Below are positions 22,451-34,784 of a DNA stretch of 64,000 bases, piece by piece. The notes under the pieces were generated by a model. It was not told the origin of the DNA and made no database searches. It saw nothing but the letters and a program-made list of their open reading frames with translations. The DNA lies in contig CM038222.1 in the NCBI GenBank assembly GCA_021442155.1, positions 25,654,148 to 25,718,147 on the forward strand, read 5' to 3'. This DNA is from Cymbidium sinense. Its lineage: Eukaryota > Streptophyta > Magnoliopsida > Asparagales > Orchidaceae. A program made the position numbers and the translations under genes. The first letter of the stretch is position 1, and each line of letters opens with the position of its first letter.

Positions 22451-22960
22451 AAACAAATCAAATTCAAAAAACCAACCTCCCCAATGGAGCCAAATTAAAA
22501 CAACTCCTCCCATAGATTCTAAATCAAAGAAATCCAACCAAACTCTTATCCCCAACATATACATCCCCAAACAAATCTATGAAATCAAACTCAAATCCTT
22601 ATCCCTAGCGGATTGCCCGAACCTGCTTCTCTAGTGGAAGGTTCATATTCCCAATCCCTAACAGACTCGAGCCTATATATCTAGCAGATATGCCTCCACA
22701 TCAGTTAAAACAAAAAAAATTAATGTCAATTCGATCTTAATCCCTGATGGATTACATATTCTTATCCACAGTGGATTTTCTTTCCATAAATCGTATAATC
22801 AAATCAAATTCATACCTTATTCCTAGCAGATTTTCATCTTCTATGCCCTAGACATAGACCCCTCACATGTCATGTCCAATGCATGTGTGATCCCTAGCGA
22901 TCTCCTCCATCTTTGACATGGAATTCTCATCAAATCTTATTTCTTCTCTTATGCACACCT
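22380..22960. repeat. CCTAGYGGA motif ladder
   Basis: A short word (TCCCTAGYGGATT, with forms such as CCACAGTGGATT, CCTGATGGATT, CCTAGCAGATT) recurs about every 20-80 bases, for example near 22,603, 22,632, 22,656, 22,740, 22,757, 22,821 and 22,891; an outlier lies at 21,970. It is kept in block 2 at 55,590-56,100. Non-coding. Confidence 0.65.
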
Positions 22961-22969
22961 TTAATACTT

Positions 22970-24400
22970 CAACCAAAAGCCTGTATTCATTCAAATTACA
23001 TCATCTTAACATTGTAATCAACATTTTATGATTTGTGATGGTGCAAGCTCAAACTAACTATACAATATCATGCTAAACATATTATAGTGTGAATTAACAC
23101 ACTATATTATATTATAATATATGATGTTATATTACAATTTGCTATAATATAATATATTGTCTAACATTACACCTCATTAGAATCACTTAAAAGGAACAAA
23201 TAACAAAATTTTCTCAAAATATGAATAAGCTTTAGATGTAAAATTGTTATTTTTCTATTAGAAATGGTACAAAATAGTATTTTTGTGTTTCTTCTTGGTG
23301 TGAATTCTTCCATCTCAACCTTCAAATTAACATTTTTGTGATTTTGACCCAATGTATTATAACAAAAAGTAAAACATACTAAATTGTACAATAACATTTA
23401 GTAACACACGACCACATATATATATATATATATATATGTGAAGTTATATTATATGTACATTATATTTTAATATGCTTTCATATAATATATTATCTACATT
23501 ACATCTTAAAATGAATCACATTAAGCAAAACTTATAAAATTTGGTTGAAAAATGAACATTTATTTTCGATGCAAAATTCCATTCTTTTGATTAAATGACA
23601 CCGTAGCACACTCCCAATGATGTTCCCTAAAGCTTTCATTAAATTTGGCCAAATATCATCTGAGCCTATAAATCAATATTTTTTATGAATTATACCAATA
23701 CAAACTCTGCTATCTCATACTATAACAAACTAAAATATGTTAAACAACAAGTTAATACAGATAGTATGTTATAATGCATGATGCTACACTATGTTATGGC
23801 ATCTTATATTATAATACACTATAACATATCATATTATATATTTGCATATCACATCATAAGGGATTACTTAAGATAAAAAAATCATAAAATTAGTCTAAAA
23901 AAAACTATTTATTTTAGTCATATCACTTACATATTTTAAATTGAAATAATATATTATGATGCCATGCTCTACCTATTATGAATTTGGCCAAAATTCCACC
24001 ATTTTAAAGTCTAAATCAACATTTTTATAAATAATGCTAGTGTAGGCTCCGCATGATTGTAAAAAATACTAAAAGAATTAAAATGTGCGAACAATATATT
24101 ATGATATATGATGATATACTATACTACAACATATAATATTTATTTTGAACATAAAATCTTACTTTTGACTACAAGTGGCATCACACCTTTGGTACTACAA
24201 CCTAATTCCCACTTCAAATTTAACAAATTTCATCATCTTATTAAATCAATATTTTTATGATTTATATTAATATAGACTATATGGCATACCATAATATACT
24301 AAACATTTCAAAACATCTTATAACATAAAAAAAAGCACATCACTAGATGCTCAAATATATGATGCTACATTATACTATAACATATGGTATTATAATATGT
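22970..24400. repeat. ~340 bp AT-rich satellite, four to five diverged copies, block 1
   Basis: Landmarks recur at about 23,028, 23,336, 23,684, 24,025 and 24,255: a TTTTTATGA(A/T)TTATA word, then a CATACTATAACAAACTAAAATA-like stretch, then a TATTATAATATATGATG palindromic core. A GAATTTGGCCAAATTCC-type word lies in between. Steps are about 310-350 with a shorter last one. There is no coding content. The same tract is at 56,170-57,565. Confidence 0.78.
23413..23441. repeat. (TA)n microsatellite
   Basis: An uninterrupted alternating TA run flanked by CA and TG, making a perfect palindrome. It is much shorter at the matching position of block 2 (about 56,635-56,650), so it has changed length since duplication. 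Confidence 0.9.
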
Positions 24401-24770
24401 TTTAGGGTTAGGGTTTTGGGTATTCAAATTTCTAATTGTCAAGGGAATGTCCTTTGATGACATTTTCTTTAGCTACCATAACTATGTTAGGATTTGGTAA
24501 TTCTTAACTCTACTCCTAATGACATATTTATTCAAGGTTTTGGGTTAGTTTAGGGATCAAGTTTTAGGGTTAGTTTAGGGTTTAGGGTTTTTAGGGTTTA
24601 TGGTTGTTTTAGGTTTGTTTAGGTTTAGGGTTTATGGTTTAGGGTTATGGTTTAGGGTTTATTTTTAGGTTTAGGTTTTGGGTTTTAGGTTTTAGGTTTA
24701 GGGTTTAGGATTTAGGATTTAGGATTTAGGTTTTAAGTTTAGGGTTTATGTTTTAGTTTAGGTTTTACAT
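24401..24770. repeat. Start of array 2, with a conserved non-telomeric stub
   Basis: The satellite gives way abruptly to TTTAGGGTTAGGG. A ~110-base unique stub follows (about 24,422-24,530, containing GCTACCATAACTATGTT and CTCCTAATGACAT), then TTTAGGG-rich DNA. The same stub is at 57,588-57,700, so the junction is identical in both units. Confidence 0.85.
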
Positions 24771-25181
24771 TTTTTTAACAAAGAATAAATTCATATTTAA
24801 CATTTCTTCTTTTTGATTTCATCAACCAAGTAGCTCCCCAATTTTTCTAAAACACAAGAGATATCATAGATAAAAAAATAAGCACCCATAGAAAAATCAA
24901 AACCCTAGATAAGGAAAACCATCCACATTGTATATGCATATTAGGTCTGTTCTTCGCTTAGTTCTATCAAAACCACCACGCCACTCGAGTGGGATCCCAT
25001 CATATCTCTCCTCCTCCGCCACCACCATGGATGTAACCTCACCTCCATAAACCACCACTTCTCAACCACCACCTCCATATCCACAAGACCTCCATCCCCA
25101 CCAACATTGATAACCACCTCACCATCGCCTCCACATATAGCCAGTTGATTGATGATTTTCGCCAAGGTTATGCCCATTCTT
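24771..25181 (-). pseudogene. GRP 3' fragment, copy 4
   Basis: Antisense A tract, 3' UTR, C-terminal tail and Gly-rich codons, ending at the common far boundary (CCCATTCTTA, codons of N-G-x). Many short deletions shift the frame. It lies directly downstream of the block/array junction, as copy 8 does in unit 2. Confidence 0.8.
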
Positions 25182-26244
25182 AGATTTTGTGGGTTTAGGT
25201 TTAGATTAGGTTTAAGGTTAGGTTTAGGGTTGTGGGTTAGGGTTTGTGTTTAGTGTTTAGGATTTAGTGTTGATGGTTTTTAGGGTCTATGGTTTAGGGT
25301 TTAGTAGGGTTGGGTTTAGGGTTTGGGTTTAGGGTTTGGGTTTAGGGTTTAGGGTTTAAGTTTGGGTTTAGGTTGCAGCTTGGGGTCATTAGGGTTTGGG
25401 GTTTAGGTTTTTTAGGGTTTTTTTTATTTTTAAATTAACTAAATCAGGTTTATTTAGTTTATTTTTTATTTATTTGAGTTTATTTTATTTTTATTTTATT
25501 TTATTTATTTTTTTATATTTAGTTTATTTATTTTACATTTATTTTAGTTTAGTCTTTTATTTAAGTTTATTTTTAAGTTTAGGTTTATTTTTTTTGAGTT
25601 TATTTTACTTTTTTTATAGGTTTTATTTTATTTTATTTTACATTTATGTTTAGGTTTTTATTTTAGGTTTATTTTTAGTTTTATTTTTTAGTTTAGGTTT
25701 AGGTTTATTTTTAGTTTATTTTATTCTATTTAGTTTAGGTTTAGGTTTAGGTTTAGTTTATTTTAGGTTTAGGTTTAGGTTTTGTTTATTTTTGTTTAGG
25801 TTTAGGTTTATTTTATTTTGTTTATTTTATTTTATTTTAGGTTTTTTTTTTGGTTTTAGGGTTTAGGTTTTATTTTTTTATTTTAGTTTTATTTATTTAG
25901 TTTTATTTTATTTTAGGTTTATATTATTTTATTTTAGGTTTAGTTTTTTTAATTTAGGTTTTTTTTTTTTATTTTAGTTTAAGTTTTTTATTTTATATTT
26001 TTAGTTTTTTTTTTTTATTTTAATTTTTTTTTTTAGGTTTAGGTTTAGGTTTTAGTTTTAGTTTTTAATTTATTTTATTATTATTTTTTGCTTTAAGTTT
26101 CTTTATTTATTTTATTTTATTTTATTTAGTTTAGGTTTAGGTATTTAGCTTTTAAAGGTTTAGGGTTTAGGGTTAGTTTGTGGTTGGGGGTTTAGGGTTT
26201 AGGTTTTAGTTTAGGGCTTAAGTTTTAGTTTAAGGTTTAAGGTC
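25182..26244. repeat. Telomere-like array between GRP copies 4 and 5
   Basis: TTTAGGG-rich to about 25,420, junction motif (AAATTAACTAAATC) near 25,430, TTTTA-rich to about 26,150, then TTTAGGG-like again. GRP start-to-start spacing across it is about 1,474. Confidence 0.85.
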
Positions 26245-26690
26245 TTTTTTAACAAATAAATTGATTCAACATTTCATCTTTTCAATTTCATCTAACAAGT
26301 AGCACACCAAGTTTTCTAAGACACAAGCAATGATAGAGTTCAAAAATGAGCACCCATATAGCAAATCAAAATTTCTAAATAAGTAGATCGTCTCTACTAT
26401 AAGAAACATTCATAAGTAGATTGGATTGACCATTCTAATTTCTCAATTTCTATCAACCACCCCAACCTCTAGTGGGGATTTGCCATCATATCCTCGATCT
26501 CTTCCTCTGCCATGCTTGCCATGGTATAACCTCGCTCCTCCTCGCCTCCATAACCACCACGCTCACCACCACCTTCATCCACCACACACTAGATCCCCAC
26601 CACCACATAACTATCGCCTCATCCTCCACCAGATATGATTGAGCCTAGTTGATGATGATGTTCCCGCCATCAAGGTTCTACACATTCTTA
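26245..26690 (-). pseudogene. GRP 3' fragment, copy 5
   Basis: Full-extent antisense copy: A tract, 3' UTR, C-terminal tail, Gly-rich region, and the boundary ACATTCTTA. The plus-strand Pro/His/Thr-rich frame at 26,426-26,638 is only the complement of Gly codons. Frameshifted throughout. Confidence 0.82.
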
Positions 26691-27712
26691 TGTTAGTGTT
26701 AAGGGATTAGGGTTAGTTTAGGGTTTAAGATTTATGGTTGTAGGTTAGGGGTTTAGGTTTTAGGTTTAGGGTTTAGGTTTTTTAGTTTAGGGTTTAGGTT
26801 TGGGTTTAGGGTTTTAGTTTAGGGTTTGGGTTTAGGTTTTTTAAATTAAGTAAACGGTAGTTTAGGTTAATTTAGTTTAATTTTTATTTATTTGAGTTTA
26901 TTTTTTTATTTTTTATTAGGTTTATTTTTTATTTTATTTTTTTAGTTAATTTATTTTAGGTTTATTTATATTAGTTTAGGTTTTCATTTTAGTTTATTTT
27001 TAGGTTTAGGTTTAGGTTTATGTTTATCTTAATTTTATTTTATTTTATTTTAGGTTTAGGTTTTATTTTATTTTAGGTTTAGGTTTAGGTTTTATTTTAT
27101 TATTTTAGGTTTAGGTTTTATTTTAATTTTTTTATTTAGTTTTAATTTAGTTTATTTAGGTTTAGGTTTTATATATTTTAGTTTAGGTTTAGGTTTATTT
27201 TATTTTTAATTTAGGTTTAGGGTTTAGGTTTTATTTTTAATTTATTTATGTTCTATTTATAGGTTTATTTTTTTTTAGGTTTAGTTTTATTTTATTTTAT
27301 TTTATTTATTTTATTTTATTTTAGGTTTAGTTTTATTTTATATTTTTTATTTTAGTTTTATTTTTATTTATTTTATTTTATTCTTTCTTTAGGTTTAGGT
27401 TTAAGTTTAAGTTTAGGTTTAGGTTTATGTTTATTTTATTTTTATATTATATATTTTTTTTTTATTTTATTTTTATTTTTTTTATTTATTTTATTTTTAG
27501 GTTTTATTTAGTTTAGGTTTGGGTTTTATTTGAGGTTTAGGGTTTAGTTGAGTTTAGAGTTTTAGGGTTTAGGGTTTAGGGTTTGTTTTTTAGGTTTAGG
27601 TTTAAGGTTTTAGGGTTTAGGGTTTAGGGTTTAGGGTTTTTAGGGTTTAGAGTTTAGGATTTTTTCCTTAGGTTTTAAGTCTAGTGTTTAGGTTTAGTTT
27701 AGGGTTTAAGGG
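26691..27712. repeat. Telomere-like array between GRP copies 5 and 6
   Basis: TTTAGGG-like, then junction motif AAATTAAGTAAACGG at about 26,841, then TTTTA/TTTAGG-rich. One of the cleanest TTTAGGG runs (four near-perfect steps) is near 27,605-27,640. Confidence 0.85.
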
Positions 27713-28158
27713 TTTTTTTAACAGAGAATAAATTAAGATTCAACATTTCTTCTTTTCGATTTCATCAACCAAGTAACACACCAACTTTTTTAAGACACAA
27801 GCGACGACATAAATAAAAAATGAGCACGCAAAGAGCAAATAAAAAACCCTAGATAACTAGAACCATCTCTACTATAAAGATATAGTTCAATAAGTAGTAG
27901 ATCGAATTGTGTGTTCTCCAGTTTCTCCGCTCATAACCACCCTCCTCGAGTACGGGATCCACCATCATATCCCGATTTCTCCATCGCCACCACCACGATC
28001 CAGTTCCTACCACCTCCATAACCACCACCTTCTAACCACCACCTCCATATCCACAAGCACCTCTAGATCCCCACCACCCGATAACTCCACCTTCACCACC
28101 TCCACCGAGATCTAGTTTGAGCTGATGTGATGTTCCTATCAAGGTTTTGCCCATTCTT
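27713..28158 (-). pseudogene. GRP 3' fragment, copy 6
   Basis: Full-extent antisense copy with A tract, 3' UTR and Gly-rich tail, ending at CCCATTCTTA. It starts about 1,468 after copy 5, giving the regular monomer period. Several deletions in the Gly-rich part abolish the frame. Confidence 0.82.
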
Positions 28159-29881
28159 AGGGTTTAAGTTTAGGTTTAAATTTATTAGAATTTAGGGTTT
28201 AGGTTCATTTCTTAATTTATTTAGTTACTTTAGGTTTAGGTTTAGGGTTTGGGGTTTAGGGTTAGGGTTTGGGGGTGGGTTTTGGGTTTATGGTTTTAGG
28301 TTGGGGTTTGGGGTTTTAGGGTTTACTTGGGTTTAGGAGTTTAGGTTTAGGTTGGGGTTTTAGGGTTTAGGGTTTTATGCTTTTTAGGGTTTAGGATTTA
28401 GGTTTGTGGGTTTAGGTTTAGGGTTTGGGAATTTGTGGAGGTGTTTAGGGTTTAGGTTTAGTTTAGTGTTTAGAGTTTTGGTTTTGTTAAATTAAGTAAA
28501 CTAAGTTTAGTTGTTTAATATTTAGTTTATTTTATTTATTTTTTTTATTTTATTTTATTTAAGTTTATTTTATTTTTTATTATTTTTATTTATTTTAGTT
28601 TTATTTATATTTTATTTATTTTATTTTTTTTTTATTATTTATTTTTTTTATTTTTATTTATAGTTTTTTTTAGGTTTTATTTTTTTTTAGGTTTTATTTT
28701 ATTTTATTTTAGGTTGAGGTTAGAATTTTATTTTAGGTTTATTTTTATAGGTTTAGGTTTATTTTTTTTATTTAGTTTATTTTTTAGGTTTAGTTTATTT
28801 TAGTTTAGGTTTTATTTTAGTTAGTTTTAGTTTTTAGTTTATTTTATTTTATTTATTTAGGTTTTTTTATTTAGGGTTTAGGTTTTATTTTATTTATTTT
28901 AGGTTTATTTATAGGTTTATTTTTAAGTTTATTTAGTTTTATTTTTTAGGTTTATTTTATTTTATTTTACATTTAGTTATTTTAAAAGTTTTTTATTCTT
29001 AGGTTTATTTTATTTTAAGTTTAGTTTAGTTTCTATTTATTTTATTTTTAATTTTATTTTTATTTTTAGGTTTAAGTTTAGGTTTAAGGTATTATTTTAT
29101 TTTATTTATTTTATATTTTAAGTTTATTTTATTTATTTATTTTGTTTAGTTTAGTTTATTTTATTTTAGTGTTTGGATAGGTTTAGGGTAGGGTTTAGGA
29201 TTTTAGGATTTAGGGTTTAGTGTTTGGTTAGATTAGTTTAGGCTTTAGAGTTTAGGTTTTAGGGTAGATTTGGGTTAGTGGGTTTTATTTTATTTTTAAG
29301 AGTGGTATTAGGTTTAGGTATTTTAAGCTTTAGGGTAGGGCCCAGTTTAGGGTTTTAAGGGTTTAGGTTAGGGTTTTAGGTTTTGGGTTGTGATTAAGGT
29401 TTAGGTTTTTTAAAAATACAAACCAAGGTAGATTTAGTCCATTTAATTTATTTTATTTATAGGTTATTTATTATTTTTTATTTAGATTTATTTATTTATA
29501 TTTATTTTAGTTTTTTTAGTTTATTTATTTTATTTTTAGGTTTAGGTTTAGAGCATAGGAGAGAAAGTTTTAGGTTTAGGGTTTTTTGTGAGTTTAGGTT
29601 AGGGTTGGGTCAGGGTAGGTAGGGTGGGTTTGGGGTTTGTGGTTTTAGGTTTTTAGATTAGTTTAGTTTTGGGTTTAGGTTGGGTTAGGTTTGGCTGGGT
29701 TTAGGGTTTTTTAGGGTTTAAGTTTAGGTTCATTTAGTGTTTAGTTTTAGGGTTTTGGGTTTAGGTTTTGGGTTTTAGGGTTATAGTTTAGGATTTTGGG
29801 TTTTTTAGGGTTTTTTTATTTTTTTTATTTTTTTTTTGGGTTTAGGGTTTAGGTTTGGATTTTTTGTAGGTTGTGTTTTGG
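28159..29881. repeat. Telomere-like array between GRP copies 6 and 7
   Basis: TTTAGGG-rich to about 28,480, junction motif AAATTAAGTAAACTA near 28,487, TTTTA-rich to about 29,160, G-rich, a second junction form (ACAAACCAAGG) near 29,420, then G-rich DNA with words departing from TTTAGG (29,570-29,700). GRP spacing here is about 2.17 kb, so an extra partial monomer lacking GRP is included. Confidence 0.82.
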
Positions 29882-30291
29882 TTTTTTTTTTAACAGGAAA
29901 AAATCGATTCAACATTTCTTCTTTCTTCACCAAGTTTTCTAAGCAGTGAAATAGATAAAAATGAGTTTGATAGAGAAATCAAAACCCTAGATAACTAGAA
30001 CTCCTACTCTAAAGACACATAAGTCGATTATTCTTCAGTTTCTCCCATTCCATTAGAACCACCTCAACCTCTAGTGGGATCCACCATCATGTGGCTCTCC
30101 TCTTGCCACCAGGCTTTAACCTCCATCACTCCTCTCTCCATAACCACCATTGCAACCTCCATATCCACCTGCCTCCAAATCCCCACCACCATCGATAACT
30201 ACCACCGCTTTTCCACCTCCCTTCAGACAAGTTTTGGTTGATGTTCATGACATCAAGGTTCTATGTCGCCATCAAGGTTCTACCCATTCTT
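29882..30291 (-). pseudogene. GRP 3' fragment, copy 7
   Basis: Antisense copy with A tract and 3' UTR. Near the far end the codons for the N-x-D/H stretch are locally duplicated (ATCAAGGTTCTA appears twice at about 30,250-30,285) before the common CCCATTCTT boundary. Broken. Confidence 0.8.
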
Positions 30292-31850
30292 TAGGTTTAG
30301 GTTTATAAGGTTTTAGGTTTAGGTTTATTTTTCATATATTTAGTTACTTTAGGTTTAGTTTAGGTTTCAGATTTTTTTAGGGGTTAGGTTTTGGGTTTTG
30401 GTAAGGTGGTTTGGGTTAGGGTTTTGGATTTAGGTTTTAGGGTTTAGGTTTAGGGTTTAGGTTTATGGTTTATAGGTTTAGGTTTAGGGTTTAGGGGGGT
30501 TTAGTGTTGCAGGATGGGTTGGTAGGGTCAGTTAAGTGGTTTTTTAGGGTTTAGGGTTTAGGGTTTAGGATTAGGTTAAATTAAGCAAATGGTTTTAAGT
30601 TTAGTTTTTATTTTAATTTATTTTATTTTATTTATTTTATTTTTATTTAGTTTATTTTATTATTATTTATTTATTTTTTTTATATATTTTATTTTATTTT
30701 TTTTAGTTTATATTTTAGTGAGTTTATTTTTATTTTATTTTAGGTTTAGGTTTTATTTTTATTTTGTGGTAGGTTTATTTTATTTTTTTAGGTTTTTATT
30801 TTATTTATTTTATTTTTTTTTTTTTTTTTTAGGTTTTATGGTTAGGGGTTTTAGGAGGGTTTGTTTTAGGTTTGGGTAGGTTTAGGTCATAGATTTAGGG
30901 TTTAGTGTTAGTTAGGTAGGGTTTAGGTTTAGGGTTTAGGATTTTTTTAGGGTAGGGTTTAGTTTGGGGTCAGTTTTGTGGGTATTGGTTTTTTTATTTT
31001 TTTTTTATTATATTTTAAATTAAGTAAATTGGTAGGTTTTAAGTTTAGTTTATTTATTTTATTTATTTTATATTTATTTTATATTTAGGTTTATTTTATT
31101 TTATTTATTTAGTTTATTTATTTTTTATTTATTTTAGTTTATTTTTAGAGGTTTAGGTTTATTTTATTTTTTTTTTTTTTTTTTTTTTTATTTAGGTTTA
31201 GTTTTTTTTTCTATTTTTTTAAATTTAGGTTTAGGTTTTATTTTATTTTTTTATGTTTAGGTTTAGGTTTTATGTAAGGTTTATTTTAAGTTTTTTATTT
31301 TTTTAGATTGGTTTATTTTTTTGTTTCTTATTTAGTTGGTTTAGTTTATTTTTAGGTTTATTTATTTTAGTTTAGGCTTATTTATTTTATTTTGTTTATT
31401 TTAAGTTTAGATTTTTTTTTTTGGTTTATTTTATTTTAGTTTTATTTTTAGTTTATTTAGTTTTATTTATTTATTTTATTTTTTTAATTTTATTTAGGTT
31501 TTATTTTTTTTGGTTTATTTTATTTTTTTTAGTTTAGTTTAGTTTTATTTATTTTATTTTAGTTTTGTTTTTTTTTTACTTTATTTTTTTAGTTGGTTTA
31601 GTTTTTTTAGTTTTATTTTATTTTATTTTATATTTTATTTAGGTTTAGGTTTATTTATTTTTTATTTTAAGTTTATTTAGTTTAGGTTTAGGTTTTAGTT
31701 TTTTAGGGTTTTAGGTTTGGGTTTGTTTAGTGTTTAGGGTCAGGGTTTGGGTTTAGGGTTTGTAGTTAGGTTTTGGGTTTAGGTTTAGGGTTTAGGTTTG
31801 GTTTTAGGGTTTAGGGTTTAGGGTTTAGGTTTAGGGTTTAGGGTTTTTTT
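30292..31850. repeat. Telomere-like array up to the LINE
   Basis: Junction motifs near 30,575 (AAATTAAGCAAATGG) and 31,016 (AAATTAAGTAAATTGG), TTTTA-rich parts between, and clean TTTAGGG at 31,800-31,850. No GRP copy. The last seven T bases (31,844-31,850) are the poly(A) tail of the LINE on the opposite strand. Confidence 0.85.
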
Positions 31851-34130
31851 ATGGAAAGGGAAATTTTATTGCCACAAAGAAAAGGTAAAAGTCCTTAGAT
31901 GGGGAAAATCTCTAAGCTAATGCTCAAAGAGCTACAAAAAGTCCTAATGAGATAAGGCCCCTAACTAACACAATAGTTAAGGAAAGCAAGCAAAGGAAAA
32001 TAAAAATAATAACCCACAAAAGAAAGTCCATGTACAAAGAAACTTCCTCGCCTTTTGAAACCAAAGACGATCCACCATCAATAGTCCCCAACCTAAAAAG
32101 AGATTAACATACTTTTAAAGGGATGAGTACAAATAATCAAATAATTAATCAAGCATAAAAAAGTAAGAGAGATAAAAGGAATAAGATAAAGAAAAGGGTC
32201 AAGTTACAATCATCTCAAGGAGCAACACTATATGAAACCATCCAGACTTCAAGTGATGGGTTACAATTACATATAGCGCTACCAGCCAAAAGATGAAAGA
32301 GTGGGAAACATAAAGGCCATCATTGCCAGCATACCTCTTGTAGCATCTTATTTAAGGATGATCATCACACTAACCTGCATAAAACTTCAAACAACAAATA
32401 TAACCTCAAACACCCAACACTTAGAGATATTAAGTTCAATTTAATAGATAAGGAGTTAAACCATCGATAGCACCAGACCAAAGGGAGCACCACCAAACCC
32501 ACCAAGAATGGCTAACAAACTCACTAGGAATAAACATTAGAATATGAGAAAAGCACTAAATAGAGACAATACAAAGGCAAACACAAAGGTGGTAGGATCC
32601 ACCATTAAAAGGAAATTCAAAGAGCCCAAAGCAATAATACCCAATCTAACAGTAAGACTAATAGCAAGAGGGTTAGGTAGCAAGGCAACCATCAAAATAG
32701 GAAAGGGGAGAGGTTTAGACGCATCCCAGAACAAAAAAATCCCAGCAGGAAGAAACCATAAGAAAAGAATGATAGAAAGATAAGCAGCCGATTCCCAGCA
32801 TAGTCTCCAAAGGAGAAGGAAAATTATACCAAAATTAATACTCCTTTAATGAACACCGCAAACCAGAACAACCAATCCAAGAAACTGGCAAGGAAGACCA
32901 CCCTGCAAGCCACCATAACTGCCAAGGTTCCAAGTCATCAAACCGAACAATCAAGAAAAAGCCAACAAGTCATCATCCACAAACATTGAAAATATCCTGG
33001 GATAGAAATAACACCAATCCCAATCCAAGGAATGGAGAATGTAAAGATAGAGACAATGGCAAATGAAAGAAAATGCCCATTAGGACCAAATACAATCCAA
33101 CAAATAGAAACAACAAAACAAAAACCCAACGTAACCATCACCCAAGGCCAAAAATAGCCCACCAGTAGTCTTCACCCTGCCCGTTCAAAACAAAAACCAA
33201 AAACCAAAACCTCAGAAATATAGGGGGAGGACAAACCCATATTCAAAAGATATAACAATCCAGTTACATCCATCCTCAAACTCATCTAGAACCAAAATAA
33301 AGTAAGGGTAAAGAGCCGTAAAAAAATTGTTCTCCGAGCAACAACAAAACATCAAATAGCCCTCAAGGGAACCCAACCCCTCTTAGCAGTAAATCAATAA
33401 CAACATAAACACTACTGCTAAAAAGCCACAATCCGATTATCAAACCCCAACCAAAAAAAATCCCAAAAAACATAACAAAAACACAAAAGGACAAGAGTAG
33501 GTGAGAAGGGTGAAACTTATGAGAGAATGGATAACCAAAAGCACCAGGAATAACCACCCTAATCAAAATAACTAGGGGTCATCCAACCAAACAACCATTC
33601 TAGAAAAACTTCAAAAAATGACCACCAAAAAGAGAGCTATAAACCAAAGGTAACAAGTCCAAAGTGAGCAACACCTAAGAAGGGAAAAAACCCACATATA
33701 GATAACAAAGAACCAACCAACCAAAAAAGTCCAAACAAACAAACTATTGAGAGATCCAACTAATAAAGAGAACCACACCAACTAAGAGCAAAACCCAATA
33801 GCCTCACACCTACACACATCCACTAGGTTGGGAGAGAAAACTAACCAGAAACCAAAAACTATAGTAGAAAGCCAAAAAAAGGAAAAACAACCCCAACCAT
33901 TCCAAAAGATAAGAGGAACTCAAATTAGAGAATAAATAGATTTAGGTGAAGAGAAAACTCAAGACCAAACCAGCAGAGGAAATAACCAGTTCTATGAAAA
34001 AAAAAACCACCATAGAGAAAACCAAAGCCCCAAAGGAGGAAGGAAAAGCTAAAAGCCTCTAAGGTAAGGCAATCCAGTTTTATCTAGATTCACAAGACCC
34101 TTAAAAGGAAAGGTATGGTATCATTAGAAA
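31851..34130 (-). other. Long 3' region of the LINE
   Basis: About 2.3 kb after RNase H, rich in T/G on the element strand, with hydrophobic short frames at 33,363-33,566, 32,938-33,162 (GYFWPWVMVTLGFCFVVSIC) and 32,537-32,734. I do not recognise a domain. Hydrophobicity partly follows from T-rich codons, so a 3' UTR is the simpler reading. Plus-strand Lys/Arg-rich frames here (for example 32,544-32,783) are complements. Confidence 0.6.
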
Positions 34131-34134
34131 ACAT

Positions 34135-34431
34135 TTACAAACAAGAAGAGTTGGCACCCAAATTGGCAAGAAAATTAGCACAAGAATTGCCTTCCCTATA
34201 AATATGAGAAATTTGAAAATATAGGTTAGCAAGAAGACTACTATTATGATTAAGCAAATAAAACACTTCAACATTACCAAGGGAATTAGATTTCAGTAAA
34301 TCTAAAAGAAGGAGAGTATCAACTTCAAACCAAATCTTATGAAAACCTTGTTGTAAATAAATGGAAATGCCATGATGAATGCCTTCAAGTTCAACAAATA
34401 GAATAAAGTGTAGAAATAACCTTGCCACCAT
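34135..34431 (-). pseudogene. LINE ORF2: C-terminal RNase H
   Basis: A 98-residue frame with the plant L1 RNase H (RVT_3) pattern: E-G-I-H-H-G-I near residues 16-22, IWFEVDTLLLLDLL around 33-46 (family W/V-E-x-D-S), and ISHIYREGNSCANFLANLGA near the end (family H-x-x-R-E-x-N-x-x-A-D). The D-to-N change in C-A-N is seen. RNase H removes element RNA after first-strand synthesis. It places this LINE in a plant L1 subgroup with an acquired RNase H. Confidence 0.85.
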
Positions 34432-34784
34432 GATCTCTCAAAATCCCACCACAACCAAATTAACCATTAGAAATCAAGCCATCAGTGTTAAACTTAATGA
34501 TAATTATGTTTAATCTAATATATAACTTTTTGGGTAGGAGAGACATTACAAGGAGGAAGGTTAATCCTAAATTTCAAGGCCACAGGATTGTACCCTTTAA
34601 GATTGGAGTGAGTAAGAAGATTAGCTTTGAAAAGAGACAAAATTTTATATTTGGATCTAGCAATGACACAATTATAATTTCTAGGAATATTATAGTACTT
34701 TGCATTTTTTCAATCCATCAAAATTTACCAAAGAATAGTAATAGCTAATACAATTTTAACATGATCCTTAGAAGTATGAGAGAA

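Noticed and set aside
23411..23441. Palindromic TA run as a regulatory hairpin
   Set aside because: A plain microsatellite that has changed length between the blocks.
26426..26638. Pro/His/Ser/Thr-rich plus-strand frames; also 27,909-28,115, 58,390-58,593 and 59,780-59,986
   Set aside because: Complements of the antisense GRP Gly codons.
32544..32783. Lys/Arg-rich plus-strand frame
   Set aside because: Complement of the T-rich LINE 3' region on the minus strand.
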